DNA of 64,000 nt from Plantago major (lineage: Eukaryota; Streptophyta; Magnoliopsida; Lamiales; Plantaginaceae), in assembly GCA_026545765.1 (NCBI GenBank), contig CM048839.1, positions 24,056,566 to 24,120,565 of the forward strand, given 5' to 3'. Numbering within the stretch: the stretch's first letter is position 1; the number at the start of each line of letters is the position of its first letter. The translations under genes were made by a program, and so were the position numbers. Of this stretch, positions 47,303-60,541 are shown piece by piece. Below the pieces are notes generated by a model. That model worked only from the letters and a program-made list of their open reading frames with translations, was not told the DNA's origin and made no database searches.

Positions 47303-50300
47303 TCATTTTGACTTTATATGCACTTCAATCATGTCATCATCCTCCATTCCAAGGCTAGCAGGGGTTGCTGTAGGTTTTATTCTTTCACCATCAAAGAGGA
47401 AGGCTAAAGCACTCACATCGTGCTTAACACTATTTCCGTACAGTTTGAAGATGCGTTCAAACTTTTCATCCTACGTAAGTGAGAAAATGTTAGTTTAGGA
47501 CATAAACTTTATCTCGTATGTCACGGGAAACAAACAATTCTAACTTCTGACAGTTCATAATTATTTTCGAATGTAGAATAATGAGGAAAGTTGATGATCA
47601 ATTGATCATCAACTGAAATTGATCATCAACTGCTGTAACAGGATTAAACAACAGAACTACGAGAGTAGTGCAGTCTATTATTGAAGCGCATGGTATATCA
47701 ATCATGCAATAGCACAGTCATAACAGAAGTTAACAGAATCAAATCAGAAAACAAAAGACAACAGAATCAAACCAACAAACGGTATAAAAATTTGGTTCTT
47801 TTCACAGTATTACACTAAACATCCAAAAATAATTGCATCATTTAGTTTGGGTTGCTCATTTATTTCGAACCATGAGGCAATAAAGATATAGAATATGAAA
47901 CTTCAAAGAGAGTGAGGCCAACATGAATATTAGACTCTGCGAGTTCACGTCCGAAAGATATGATTTATTAAGCTTGTGTTTGCAAATGCTTAGAAAAAGT
48001 GCTTTTGTGCTTTTGAAGAATCAAAAGTAGTTTTTTAGTGTTTTATATTACAACTTCTGCTGCAACTTCTCTGGAAAAAAAGTAGGTAACCGTCAGAAGC
48101 TAAGAAGCAACCTAATAGCTGCTTCTATATGCTTTAAGCAGGTAGTAGCTTTTTTTCCAATTAAAATCAACTAATTAAATTAATTTTTACAAACACTAAA
48201 ACTTATGCTTTTACAACTTTAAGCTGTTTTTTTTGTATAATATATCAAACACTAATGACTTTTGCTTAAAATCAACTTTAATAAACTTTTAACAAAAGCA
48301 GACAAAAAAACACTAGTAAAAGCATTTGCAAACACACACTAAGTTTCATTAAACAGAATAGCACTTCCTGCAATTGCAAAAGGAAAAAGGCATGCGTAGA
48401 AGTAGAGCAATCTAGTCATGGCTCCTTGCAGTAATTCTTTAAACACATGTAGAATTCCAGAAATTTATACATGCATTATAGTTCACACTCCACAGCCTGA
48501 TGAGTTGAAACTTTGCCGTTAAGAAAGATAAGTTTGAATTTGAACGAAAAAAAAAATCGAGTTGGATAAAATTGCATTATTTCATCCTCCAGACCGAGGA
48601 ATACTTTATGGTAGTAGATTTATACCCATCTCTCATACATTATGACATGGATAATTATCAACCTTCATTTTCGTGGGTCCCGCAACTTTGAAGTGCACAA
48701 AATGAAAACATTTATGTTGCACGAAAGAAAATAAAGAAAGTTATGCATTTAAAAGTTCTAGAGAAAACCACAACGGACATACCACGTACACTCGAATAGG
48801 TTTAGTTTCATCTTTGTTCTGGAAGGATATCACTATTTTTGCCCTTTCAGGATGGGGATCTACTGGCTTCTTACAGGCACTCTGGGGAGAAGATTGAAAT
48901 GAAGCATTGAGGTCTTTCCTTACAGATTCTTCAGCAGCTCTAACCATTTCCTCGGCAGACTGGGCATAGGATGCCAACTCCTGCTTTTTTAACCTAAAAA
49001 TATGGATGGCCACATACTTTCACCAACAGGAAATAGGGGATTTAACCAACAGCATGTAAGTGCTTAATATTCATTATCAAGAAAATATGTACTCTGTATT
49101 TCACACAAGTCTGGTAGCAAAGTACTCCCTCTGTTCTTTTACAAAGTTTACCAACTTTTGGTTTTGTGTAAATTTTAAGAAAATGGAATAAAATATTAAG
49201 TGGTAAAAAGTAAGATGGAGAATAGGAAAAAGTAAGTGAGAGAATAGATAAAGTATGAAAGAGAGTGTTTAAAAAATTAATAAGTAGAGATAGTGGGTTT
49301 CCAAAAAAGGAAAAGTTAAACTTATAAAAACTCCCGAAATGGCAAAAAGTAAACATTTAAAAAGAACGGAGGGATTATTTTTCTTCAACATCCGTCAAGT
49401 AGAGATGCTCTCATTAAATGTCTTCAGGTCAACATTTCAAATGAGAACGTAACTACCATACTATGCATGCCAACTACTGGTTTGGAGTTTGGACAGTACT
49501 CAATTAGAAAATAAAATCATGATGTAGACACATGTAGAGACCATAAAAATGTTCAAGCTAGATTGAGAAGAAAATTTTGTTCAAGCAAGTGAAAGCATGA
49601 ACAAGTAGAATTCAGATCTGAAAGTGTGCCATGTGAAAATTCATCACTGTAGTTAAACTTATTTAAGAATGTGCAGATAATTGTAAGTGTAGATGACATA
49701 GCAGTAACAGGATGACATGGTGAGTTTGAAGTAAATGGCCATGGTAAAAATGTAAGATCTACTGGGAACGCCGGAACAGTGAAGAAAAGGCAAGGCAATA
49801 GTGCACCATGAATAAAAAGAAAAGTAACTTCCGTTGTCATACATGAAGTATGCAACGAAGTTTGTCCGAACATCTCAGACAACCAACGCAACATATTCAT
49901 ATCTGTATGCATGATTTATTACACCTTCAAGTAATTAAGTGGCCACCATAATCACTAGGAGCTCAGCAGAGCACAATGTTGATGATTTCAATTGTAAACA
50001 TTTACTTTTCAACTTGTGGAGGGTTGAAGAAAGGAAGAAGTGAGAGAATGACAACTCTCTTAAATGTGATTGATTAGACATTTATTTCCTTGGTTACAAA
50101 TATAAATATATTTCCTCGTGATATTGTTTTCTTCTCCTAGCATGTGATCCTCTTTATTGTATTCATTTTACATACTGAAGCATTCACAAGATTGTGGATT
50201 ACTGGATGGTTTATGGTGGTCTATTCCCTTAACCTCCATATCTTTACGTATTACTGTTAATACAAAAAGATCCAAGAGCGCTCTTAAACGAATGGAGTCT

Positions 50301-52032
50301 GATTCATCTGAGTTTACCAGTTTACTGTATTATTTCACTTTAAAGGCGGTTATAGAGCCATTAGAACCGATACAGCAGGTCATTAACAGGATCAACCAGT
50401 CACACCAACTTCTCCCAACATTCCTCTTCAAGTAGCAGAAATAAGCATGAGTGAATCAAGGTATTTCCTGAATCATCACTTTAACACATAATCTAGCTAA
50501 TAATATGTTTCGAACTCTAACGGCATTTCTCAGGTGATCATTCCGGGAGTACAATTGGTCACGGCATATTCACCATATTGTTAATGTGTATTAATTTGAT
50601 TGTTGTCGTTGTCTGATTTATTTCTAATTTGGAGGTTTGCTATCATTAATGAAATCAGTGCGCCTTGGGTCATAACAATAACTTTTTAGCCAGGTATTGG
50701 TCAGCCACACGCTCTTCTAAAGGGCCCTTCAGAAGATCACGTTGGCAACTAAACAAGACCTGCCTAGAAATCATACATAAAGATATGGAGATCAAGGGAA
50801 TTAGGGAAATTTAATTATTGAGAGATGCACGTGGAGAAGATTAATTGTTGCACGTGACTTGACGAATGACGTAACTCTTTCATTGGTTCATGTAGCCGAC
50901 CTGATTTTATCGGGACAAAAGGCTCCATTAGTTGGTAGGCACTGAACTAGCTTTGAGAATACAAAAACTAGTATTCGTGGTACTTACTAGTTACTACTAG
51001 AGCCACCAGAAAAAAAGTAAATGGGACTTCTATCTATGTTCTGGATATAGTTATTAGCTTCCCGCCCCAAAATGACAATCCATGTATGGAATACCTTACC
51101 CCTTAGTACATCTATTTATCTCCATGTGTGCTGTTATATACTGATGTACCGTAAACTCGCCCAATATTACAAGATATTGAAAGAAAACTAGAAGAACTCT
51201 CACCAATAATATGAAGTCCACAATCACATTCACTTCTCCTACAAGTTGGGCCACATACAATTAGGAGTAAATACCACACAGCAGCTCACATACACAAAAT
51301 CACACAATAACAAGATCACAGGACATAAGGATCTCAGAAACCACAATCCAGCCAAATATGTCTCTAGTAAGAAAAAGCTACAAAACAACAAAATTACGAC
51401 ACACGTGCAAAGTGCAAACATACGAAAACAAGATAAATTAGAGATGCAATATACCTTAGTGCCTTGAGAGTAGAGTCCTCATGAATCTTATGCAAATTAA
51501 CCAAATTCTTCGGAGGCGGAGGTAACCAATCCTCTTCGTCATCATCATCACAAACGATCACTTCTTGTTTCTTTTCAACCTAAAATTAGTTAATTAGCCA
51601 AACATAAACACAATTTGACACCATATCTGAAACAAAATAGCACTAAAATCTTAGAAACGGAACAGTAAGGGTTTCACCTCAGCTTTAGAGCCTTTATGCT
51701 TCTTAGAAACGGGCGATACACCAGTCGGCTTATCATCTAGCAATTGCCAAAAAGTAAGACCACGAATGGTAAAGAATAAACAAACAAACAACTGAAGCAT
51801 TAACATGAGATTCCAAACAAGCATAAACCTTTGATATGGACGGGAGCGCGTGGCTGAATGCGAGAGTAATCGAAAAGAGGCTCGAATTCTTCGTCATCAG
51901 AATCATCCTGCGAAATTCGAATCGAAACCAATTAAACATATACACGAAAACACAGCAGCAAGGAGAGAAACGAAACCATAGAAATAGTGGTTGAAATGTT
52001 GGGAAGTGATTAGGGAAGAAGAATCGCACCAT
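47303..52032 (-). CDS. Rad60-SLD / NFATC2IP-like SUMO-like-domain protein
   Basis: Six coding exons on the minus strand join to 214 residues: 52032-52030, 51907-51829, 51736-51678, 51579-51455, 48993-48783, 47470-47303. The first coding exon is the ATG alone; reading on past it leaves the frame of the acidic exon DDSDDEEFEPLFDYSR, while splicing restores it. A disordered acidic/basic region (DDDDEEDWLPPPPKN) and a short helical part (LKKQELASYAQSAEEMVRAAEES) follow. A ubiquitin-fold domain of the Rad60-SLD type runs from about residue 135 to the end, with FKLYGNSV, FLFDGERIKPTATPASLGM and the terminal EDDDMIEVHI. Such proteins act in SUMO-dependent genome maintenance in yeast and animals; the role in plants is inferred. 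Intron 5 (2.5 kb) contains a MITE. Confidence 0.9.
49125..49375. mobile_element. Stowaway-like MITE in intron 5
   Basis: Ends CTCCCTCTGTTCTTTTA and, inverted, ATCCCTCCGTTCTTTTTAAA, flanked by TA (49123-49124 and 49376-49377). The subterminal parts also pair (acaaagtttacc / aatgtttac). Non-coding. Confidence 0.75.
49376..51454. other. rest of intron 5 of the SUMO-like-domain gene
   Basis: About 2 kb of intronic sequence. Open stretches on either strand (for example 50157-50435 +) carry no family motif. No further element ends were defined. Confidence 0.4.
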
Positions 52033-53212
52033 GTTTGTAAGGTTTTACTAGCTCGCTGTTTGAGAGGTTTTAGCAAACCAAAGCAGAGTTCAAATTTTGG
52101 CTTCTGTGATACGCAAATGAGTTTTAACTGGGAGCTCAATATTTATAGTGCGATAAAAATAACTGTTTTAATGATTTTGGCAATGTAGAGTGGTTTGTTA
52201 GATTCGGTCTTATCCCGGTGGTCTCACCATCACCGGAGTTAAGATCGGGGTCGAATTTTTCATGTAGACTTCAAACTTCCAAGTACAACCAGGGGAATAT
52301 TATTTGTTTGCCTAGTTTGGTTTTGCCGTATTACTTAACGTTTTAATCCGTGTGGTATGGAAGTTTAATTGAACGAATTTTAATTAAATTGCCATATTTG
52401 TATTAACATGGGAACTGGAAGTGTAACAAAATGTATGATCCATGCATATTCGCATAGTTATATGTTTGTTCCATAAAAAAAAAAACTAATGAATAATAAC
52501 TAAATTTTAATTGAATTGTGAATATTTGTATTTGATATATGAGTTAAAATTTTATAGAATTTATTAGGTTTGTTATGTAAGACTCTGTTTTCTTCATTTG
52601 AAAACTCATTAATTTCAATTCAGTTCTATTTACTTCCGCTTAGTTGTTTTCTATACTACAAATAAATTATGTTCAGTTCAACTCAGATTAGTTCTGTTCA
52701 GATGAAGAGAATAGAGCCTAAGTTATAAGTTTTGAGTTGGACTTATAACTAAAATAGATCAATACTACCTAGATTAAAGTTAAACTCTGTTCTTTTCATT
52801 TGAAAACTCATTAATTTCAATTCAATTCAGATTCAATCAGTTTAGTTATGTTTAAACGAAGAGAAGATAGCCTGCAAGTTAAATTTGGAGTAGAATTTTG
52901 ATTTTGATAATGCGGTGACAACTCCCATTAGTCAAATTGGTAAAATTAATACAGCACTACGGATTAAACCACAATTCAATCGGACTCGGCGTTAATTCAC
53001 ATACTAATTAGTAGTGCTGGTAACTAATTTACATCAGTACAATAGTAATTGAATCCACTCTAGTAAAATCGCATTACACGATAGTATGACGTGCAATGAG
53101 ATCATGACTGAAATCAAACGCCCATTACAAAACAAAGAAAGAGAGAAAATAATTAATTTACAGATCTGTTCCGTCTGAAACTGGAAGAAGAGAGCACCAA
53201 AACATTCTATTC
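52033..53212. other. intergenic, SUMO-like-domain gene to phosphatase
   Basis: Apart from the two small inverted-repeat elements near 52.6-52.9 kb, nothing coding is seen. It contains the promoter of the gene to the left and the 3' end of the phosphatase gene. Confidence 0.45.
52582..52875. repeat. two related small inverted-repeat elements
   Basis: The phrase catttgaaaactcattaatt occurs at about 52597 and again at about 52800. The first copy (about 52582-52719) starts gactctgttttcttcat and ends with its inverted partner, atgaagagaatagagcc, flanked by taa on both sides. The second copy (about 52787-52875) has a similar start (actctgttcttttcat) and a decayed end (cgaagagaagatagcc). They look like two MITEs of one family. 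Confidence 0.55.
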
Positions 53213-56200
53213 TTACCTTCTTCCTAACTCCATCGAATCATAAGTCGAATCTAAGTTATTTTCTATTTGATAGCCGTTCATGCCAGACTCTTGTTGATTT
53301 GTTCCTTGTCCATTGCTCCCGTTCCTGGTAGAACGAGTTTCCTCCCTTGCACGGGCATAGGCATAACATCGCCATGCTGCCAGCAACGAACAACACAAGT
53401 TAAGAACCAAGAGCATTGATTAGTGTTAGTGATTCTAAGACAGAATTGGCACGTTTCAATAAATCAAAGACATCTTCAAAAGCTTCAGATATTGCAATTG
53501 CTAAGACTGTAGGACATGTATCATAACTTTGAACTCGTATAAGATAACAGTAAATACAGACGTAACATAATCGGATATATAATGGAGTAGCAACATCAAA
53601 ACTCTACCTTCAGTCTGGTAGGGAGGCGGGAAGAACTGCAGATAGCACATGGTTGCAACTACAAGACCTGGAAGAGTACCAATGGCTTAAGTAGCTTGCA
53701 GTATGCATGAAAGACGAGAGTTATTTATGCATTTAAAGTCAATAAGGAAACATACCTAAGATACCCCCAGCAAAGACATCTTGCCAGTGATGCCAGTAAT
53801 CATCCACACGGGAAACACCTACAAGGCATGCAGCAAGTATTGGAAGGAAAAGAATGCATAGTTTTGCCACATGTCCTCTGCCATCAAAGCATTCTATTTT
53901 TCCAGCCAAGTAGAGGGCTAGAAAACCAAGACCAGCAAACGACCCTGCACAACATTTACAAACTTGATTTAGACTGTATACTAAACAATGAAAAACAAGA
54001 TACTAGATCAGGTAGTATCAACTAAAGATCATTCTGGCCATTCCTATTTTCTTCTAATAAGCTAACTCCAAATGAGATATTTTAGAGATGTTCTGTGAAG
54101 GGAACTTTGGAAGGATTATTCTGTTTTCATGACCACTGTCAGTGTAAATCGCTTTACTTTTGTTCTTTCCAGTCTTTCCAGAATTGGACATGTTTTCTGA
54201 TGATCTCTAGCTCAGTAAGAAACCTCTTAACCCAACCCTTCTGGTGGTCCCCAAACAACACCACCAAACAAAGGTGTTAATTTCTACGGGATGTTATAAC
54301 TTCTTGGTTTAAACTTCTAATTTGGTTGGTTCAGTTTCTTCAATTTATTTTGAGAAATCAAAAGCTGACTATTCGGTTATCTAAATCTCCTGTGGCTCTG
54401 CTTCCTAGTTTTCAGCTAAACATTATGTTTTAGCAACCATCATGGTAGTTTTCTGTCCATGACATTTTCTTAGATAAAGACTGCAAACATGTCATATCAC
54501 TCTTTATATACAACATGATCATCATTTAGGAGCCCAAGACTATAATATGGTGTCACATTCACCATGCAAAATTATAAATGTTTTGACTGAAGTGTATCCG
54601 CATCATTTAGGAGCCCAAGACTATAATATGGTCTCACATTCACCATGCAGAATTATAAATGTTTTAACTGAGATGTGTATCCGCATAGATGTTATATGGA
54701 AGATACTTACATGAAGTATGGCCACTTGGAAAACTCTTGTGTCCTTCTCTAATATCTCTATCATTACCAGTGCAGATCACGTTGCCAAGACGATCATAGC
54801 TCTGATAGAAGATAAGGACACATTACTGACATTGATATGGAAGATGTGCAGAGAGAAATCAAATACATTTCCATGATATCGACATATTGGAAAACTCGAA
54901 CAGAACCCTTTTACTTGTTCACCATACAATTCCAACAGTTTAAAAACAAAAAGGCCACATTTACTTGATTGTCTTGCATAAGAAATTATCTTCTAAAATA
55001 AAATTTTTAAATCAAGTGATAAAAAATGGCTTACAGCCTGCCCATCAGGAAAGCAGCGCCAGAAAAAATCGGGCCTGGGTCTACCAACCGCATCTTTTAC
55101 CGCATCCGTGAGGACTCCAGTAATCAGCACAGCGAACAAAAGTCCTACATTCAGTCATAAGCATCTAATCAGCTGATCAAGCAGTTAAGATAGCATTGGT
55201 CCTAGAACAAAGATTTTAGAAATGGAAAAGGAAGCTACAGGTTTCGCTTCAGATTCTCAAGTTCCACAACTAACAGCTTATCATATACTGTAGAAGAAAA
55301 TCTAGAAACTGTCTGGGCCAAAATCCATGTTTATGCTAGAAATAAGGTCAAAGCTTGTTTGCAAACAACCACTATGCAGCAACAGAAATTAGAGAAAGAA
55401 AGCGCATGGAGATTTGTCCTAACATTACCTAGAACACTATGGTGCAGATCATAGACATCCCTCCTCACAAGATAGTAGAGGGTGAAAATGAAAATAGGAA
55501 GCAAAACTGCGTATATCTGGTCATCGTAAAATCATGTTAGTGACAAGAAAAGCTCTTAGGAACAACATTGCACATGAAGGATTAAAACTACTCACGGGAA
55601 CTGCCCACACTGGCACGGTGTTGTCTTGAAATGGATATCTAAGATCCGTCATCATGTCTTCCCCAACAAAACGGTAAAATGGGTGAATGACATTCAGACC
55701 AATTTCTATGAAAACAAGCAGAATCAGTATCAACCAATCATGCATGTGATCCCGTAAGAGTTTTTTCCCGTGTGTCTTGATGAAGTATTGGCATCCTAGC
55801 TCAATCTCATTTGGTCTAGCCTGTTGTTTGGAAATGAATGAGGTGAAATATCTATTATTTTGCAATACAGATTCATCAAGCAAGTCAGCAAGAAATTAAA
55901 AAAAAAAAAAGATTAACAGGTTTTCTCCTAAACAAATCCATTAAAACTAAAATCACATATGGGCATAACAATTTTGTCTTCATAACAGTTAAATTGGGGA
56001 GGAATACAAACAGTCTTGGTTCTTATTTCACCAAATGTTTCTTCCAACTTTCTTTGTCGTTTAATCCCTCATGCCGTTACATTAACAGATGGAGTTATAT
56101 GTTTAAATTAAATATATCACAAAAAGTCAGGCACTGCAGTGAATACATGGTGATGGTATCAAGAGATACTTAAAGGTCAAAGAAACCACATTGCAACACG

Positions 56201-56817
56201 TTAGTTAACCAAACTCCTTCATACGGTCATACCCACAAATTTTAACATAATAAACCTCATCTTCAGAAAGTTCCAATCACAAATTAGAATGAAACTTTCA
56301 CCCACCAGCAAGCAGCGTATTAAAATTCCAGATGTCGATAAATTGATTGATTTCGTAACACTCATCCATCTAAGTGTATAAAGTACATCAGTAAAAAAAA
56401 CTACATGCATAAAGTCTGAAACATGTACCAACAGTTGTTGGCCTGAGTTCCAGTCTTGTGGATCGGAAACACACGGCTGGGAGAACCACCTTCCATTTAG
56501 GGCCTGAAGATGCTCGAACCCGAAATACAGATATGAAAAACATGTAACTAAGAGTCTAGATATGAATGTGATACTGGCAATCAATCAAAGCAACCAAAAT
56601 GCATCAAAAGCCACATTCTTCACAAAGTCATATCAACAAACAAAAGTCAAGATCCCGGAAAAAGATCCTGTTTTTACATAATTTATCTACAAAGCTACCA
56701 CGCAAAGGCGAATAAATAATAGAAAGAACCCAGAAAAGCAAAAATAAAGAAAAAACATACCTGAAACATGTACCCAAGATTCCTAGGGCAAAAGGAGATC
56801 ATATTTCTCCAAGCCAT
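53213..56817 (-). CDS. LPP: lipid phosphate phosphatase (PAP2 family)
   Basis: A membrane enzyme that dephosphorylates phosphatidic acid and related lipid phosphates. Nine exons on the minus strand join to 352 residues: 56817-56761, 56503-56429, 55820-55596, 55516-55429, 55144-55035, 54801-54711, 53944-53756, 53667-53608, 53376-53213. The three PAP2 motifs are present: K165...R172-P173 (KDAVGRPRP), PSGH at 210-213 and [12 protein letters not shown] at 260-271, with the catalytic His. About six membrane segments are visible, the first being [18 protein letters not shown]. The first two exons (44 residues) precede the conserved part. Both have length divisible by three and have no family motif, so the translation start could lie in exon 3 in some transcripts. 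A splice acceptor just above the ATG implies a leader intron. The LPP2/LPP3 paralogue is undecided. Confidence 0.92.
54520..54683 (+). repeat. tandem repeat of about 82 bp in a phosphatase intron
   Basis: Two head-to-tail copies begin with catcatttaggagcccaag (54520 and 54601) and end tatccg. They differ at only a few positions. They lie in the intron between exons 6 and 7, close to exon 6. Confidence 0.85.
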
Positions 56818-57360
56818 TTCTGTACAATAGCAAAAACAATAAAGATAAATAATTCAACCAAAGTTACCTGTAAAGCTTCAAAAACAGATGAATTCCAGAA
56901 AAAATGACACAACATAATGCAGAAAAACAAACAAGGGTATAGAGAATCGAATCAAAACACAGACAATGACAGGCCTTTTATCCTCAACAATTATCCAAGA
57001 AGAAATTGATCAGAATGGGAGAGGATAGGAAACAAATGAATGATTGTTTGTACCTTGGAGATATTTTTTGAGGGGTTTTGTGAATGTGGGGGACAGAAGC
57101 GCAAACGAGACTGATTGAAAACTGCGTTTCCCTGCAATGATGACGAGGTAAACAAGGGTTTGTTGAAAAGTATTGAAATTTTGAAATGTAGAAGCAGTTG
57201 AGTTGAACAACAATTTGATGATGATTTGAAAAACAGAAAGACCTGTATCAGTTATTATCACCTGCGGTTGAAAAATTCTTCTGATGTCGGGGATAAAAGG
57301 TCAATTAGGCAGTATGTATTCATCATCACTAGACGCGGCATCACTTATTTCATCAGTTAC
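56818..57360. other. phosphatase leader and promoter region
   Basis: Upstream region of the minus-strand phosphatase gene; likely contains a non-coding first exon and a leader intron ending just above the ATG at 56817. Exact ends cannot be read. Confidence 0.4.
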
Positions 57361-57363
57361 TTA

Positions 57364-58473
57364 GGCCCGATTGGTTCCATGAAAATTGATGCGCTTTGAT
57401 GGTCGACCGAAATGTATGTGGTGATTGATTTGATGCATTGTGATGCGTTTCGTAAAACCTATGCAATTTTACGGTCTTGCGTTTCGAAATGATGTGGAAG
57501 TAGCATTTCAAAACGTATTTTCCAGTTGTGCTGGCCTACGTGTCATGCGCTTTTTTTATTGTTTGTTATTTTCTTTTCGTTATAATTCATAAAATATAAA
57601 AATATAAAATTTATACCGATTTTTATGTCTTTTCGTCCTCTACAAATAGAGATCACTCTTGACTACATTTTAATCATTCTAAATTTTACAACTTTTATGC
57701 TCTTAATTAAAAAAAAGTATTTATGCAATTTCATCAATTTCAATTTTTAAACACTCTTATAATATGGTAATCATGTTAAAAAAATAAATACAAATAAAAT
57801 ATCAGTAACGATACATAAACTAACATCGATCACTATCTCGTATATAACGAGCATTTGCTTTGGACGGAAATTCTCATATCCGTAACGATACACAAAGTAG
57901 TCTCTGGTGTCAATAACATAAGTCATCGATTATCGATTATTGAATGTCCACCAATAACATCAATAAACGTCTAACTATATCGACTATTCGTCTTATATAA
58001 CCACCGAGGATATTTAGTCTCTTGTGGCCAAGATTTTATGTCCAACGCCATTACGATTAAGCGCGTTCGGATAACTGAATTAGATTTCGAACTTTATGTT
58101 CACATCCAAAACGATGCTAGAGTAGTGGCCGGTGTCAAAATACGTCAATTATATGTCAGAACGATTATCGACTATACATACGTCTTTTTTGTCACAGTAA
58201 TTAGTGTACTATATTTGTCTTGACGCCAAATTGCCCCAAATTCGTCATCTTCTAGTGTTTTTCCAATACGGAAATACGCCTAAACCAATCTGCAAATGTA
58301 ATTGAAATGTGCTTTTTCAGAGGTCCCAAACGCATCGGAAATGCATCGTGTCAAATTGGTACCAATCGTTGCCATTCATAGTCAAACTGCATCTGCAAAC
58401 ACCACAAATGCATTCGGGGCCTTAGATGTGCAGTTTGACCAAGGCCAAATGCATTTCGGAACCAATCAGGCCC
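57364..58473. mobile_element. Harbinger/Tourist-like element, 1.1 kb
   Basis: TTA duplications (57361-57363 and 58474-58476) flank inverted ends: GGCCCGATTGGTTCC at the left and, inverted from the right, GGGCCTGATTGGTTCC. This terminus and the 3-bp TTA target are those of PIF/Harbinger (Tourist) elements. The subterminal parts carry repeated atgcattt/aaatgcat-like words. No transposase motif is visible, so it is non-autonomous. Confidence 0.72.
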
Positions 58474-58605
58474 TTACTAATGTATACTTTCGTGTATACT
58501 TCCACCCTTTTAGATCAAGTTCCCGTTTCATTTTTGTTGAATTTTCATTATGTTAATCTGACTATAAATTAATTATAAATCATATAGTAAATTAATTTTT
58601 TTAAA

Positions 58606-59075
58606 ATGCTGCAAGCGAACCGAGCTTTTATTGAGCAGCTCGAGCTCGATAAAAGCTCGGTTGCTCGAGCTCGAGCTTTTTTTGTAGCTCGATTGAGTTT
58701 TCGAGCCGAGCTCGAACTTTGTAAAGCTCGGCTCGAAAGCTCGTCGAGCAGCTCGGTTGTAGTTATTATTAATTATATAATATATAATATATATTTAAAA
58801 ATTAAAAAAACTAAACCCTACTTCATTTTTGGAAATTTTCGAGCTTTCGAGCCGAGCTTATTTCGAGCTTTGTAAGTTTTCGAGCTCACGAGCCGAGCTT
58901 TCGAGCTTTAAAGGTTCGATTTGAAAAAAAATCGAGCTCACGAGCCGAGCTCGAGTCGAACAAATTATTTCGAGCTCGAGCTCAAATTTTGCAACTCGCT
59001 CGAACTCGAGCTCCAGCACAAAAATGATAAACGACCGAGCTCGAGCATAGCTCGGCTCGGCTCGTTTGCAGGCCT
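58606..59075. mobile_element. inverted-repeat element rich in GAGCTCG words
   Basis: The left end ctgcaagcgaaccgagc and the right end, inverted, cctgcaaacgagccgagc, form a terminal inverted repeat. Between them most of the sequence is a mosaic of gagctcgag, gctcggctcg and tcgagcc words on both strands around an AT-rich centre (58750-58820). No coding sequence. Class unknown; a target duplication could not be fixed. Confidence 0.6.
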
Positions 59076-60541
59076 ACTATACAGGTTGATTTTTTTTGAT
59101 ATTTATTTTCCATTATAAATTGGCACATTTGGTGATTTGGCTTTTTAGTCATTTTTAAAATTGATTTTGATTGTAAACTATTGATAATTTATATCCGAAA
59201 TTTATTTAATAAAATCATATCAAGTGTAATTTCAAAATAATTTTATTAAATATTTTTCCAGAATAAATAAAAGTAATTTGTAGTCAAAGTCACTTTTGAA
59301 AATTGCTGAAAATTCAACTATGACATACGATCTAAGGCGGAGGGAGTAATAGTTTATATAGGGTGTGTAAGAATAAAATGATGTGTTTGATATTTGATTG
59401 GTTTATATGTTTGTTTGATTGGTTTAGATGTTGTTTGATTGGTTTGGGATTGTTAGTTTGATTGAAAAGGTAAAGATGAAGTAAGAGTAGCATATAAAGA
59501 TAATGATAATTGTTTAGTGGATAAAAAATTGAGTTAAATTTTTTACTATAGAAGATAAAAAACAAATACCCTGAAACATTTTAAAAGATGAATAATACAT
59601 TTAAAATGAATGCCAGACAACTTGTATATCTTTTGACAGTACACAAAAGTTTTTTCTGTAGGTTCATCTACGCAACTTCTAATAACGTACGACTCTATGA
59701 AGTAGAAGGATTCAATCAAGTCAACTTATTAGGGGAAGGTCATGTGGTGTTCGTTCTACGTTCTAGCAGTAGCAAGTTGTAAAGCTGTGTATAGAATCCC
59801 AGGTTCATACATGTCGCACCTCTTTCTTACCCGAGATTACTGAATTCAGTAATGCCTTCTTCTTTCTCTTGAACAAGCATTGTCTCCCATGAGCCTTCGC
59901 ATACTCTAGATAAAAGAGAATGCTGCACAGAGGAGACTACTGAATTTACTTTAGAAGTTAAAAAAACATTGTCCTATAAAAAAAATGCACAAAACTAAAG
60001 GTGATGATATTTCGCAAAACTTTTGGTGGTGGAAATGAAGCTTCAGTAATATATGCCTGAAGATTACTTGTCAAGAATCATGTATGCAATTGAATTGAGT
60101 ATTGACAGCAAGCCAGGTCAGCAATTACGAGGCGGTAATGCCCTAAATTTAACATCATGTATGCAATTGAGTATTGACACACATGAAATGGTCAAACAAA
60201 TTATAGATCTGCAGGAGATAGTAACAGCAATCACCCATGACCCATCATAGTTTCAATCTATTTTTCAATGTCATTACTCAAAACATGACTTCAAGTCTTG
60301 ACAGAAACAAGAAAGCAGCGGAAGCAGAGATACAATAGCCAATCAATACACAATATAATCATCATATTAACTGGAGTTGATGGAGGCAATAAAACAAGAG
60401 CAAAGAGAGCCATATTTGCATCACAGCGACATGAAATGTATAGCTATCGTGTACCAGGTGCATAAACTGTGCCAAAAGTATGTAGATCAAAATTTTCAAC
60501 AAGATATTGGTTTCTGAATTCGTGACAGATGACCGACCCCT
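59076..60541. other. intergenic, left of the coiled-coil gene
   Basis: A Stowaway-like right end (cggagggag before TA) lies at about 59337-59347, with partly paired upstream sequence, so a left-truncated MITE is likely. A 20-odd-bp phrase with atgtatgcaattga occurs at about 60080 and again at 60158. No gene. Confidence 0.4.

Noticed and set aside
51733..52032. 99-codon frame starting at the ATG at 52032 without splicing
   Set aside because: It reads intron 1 and the acidic exon in a wrong frame; splicing after ATG restores the conserved sequence.
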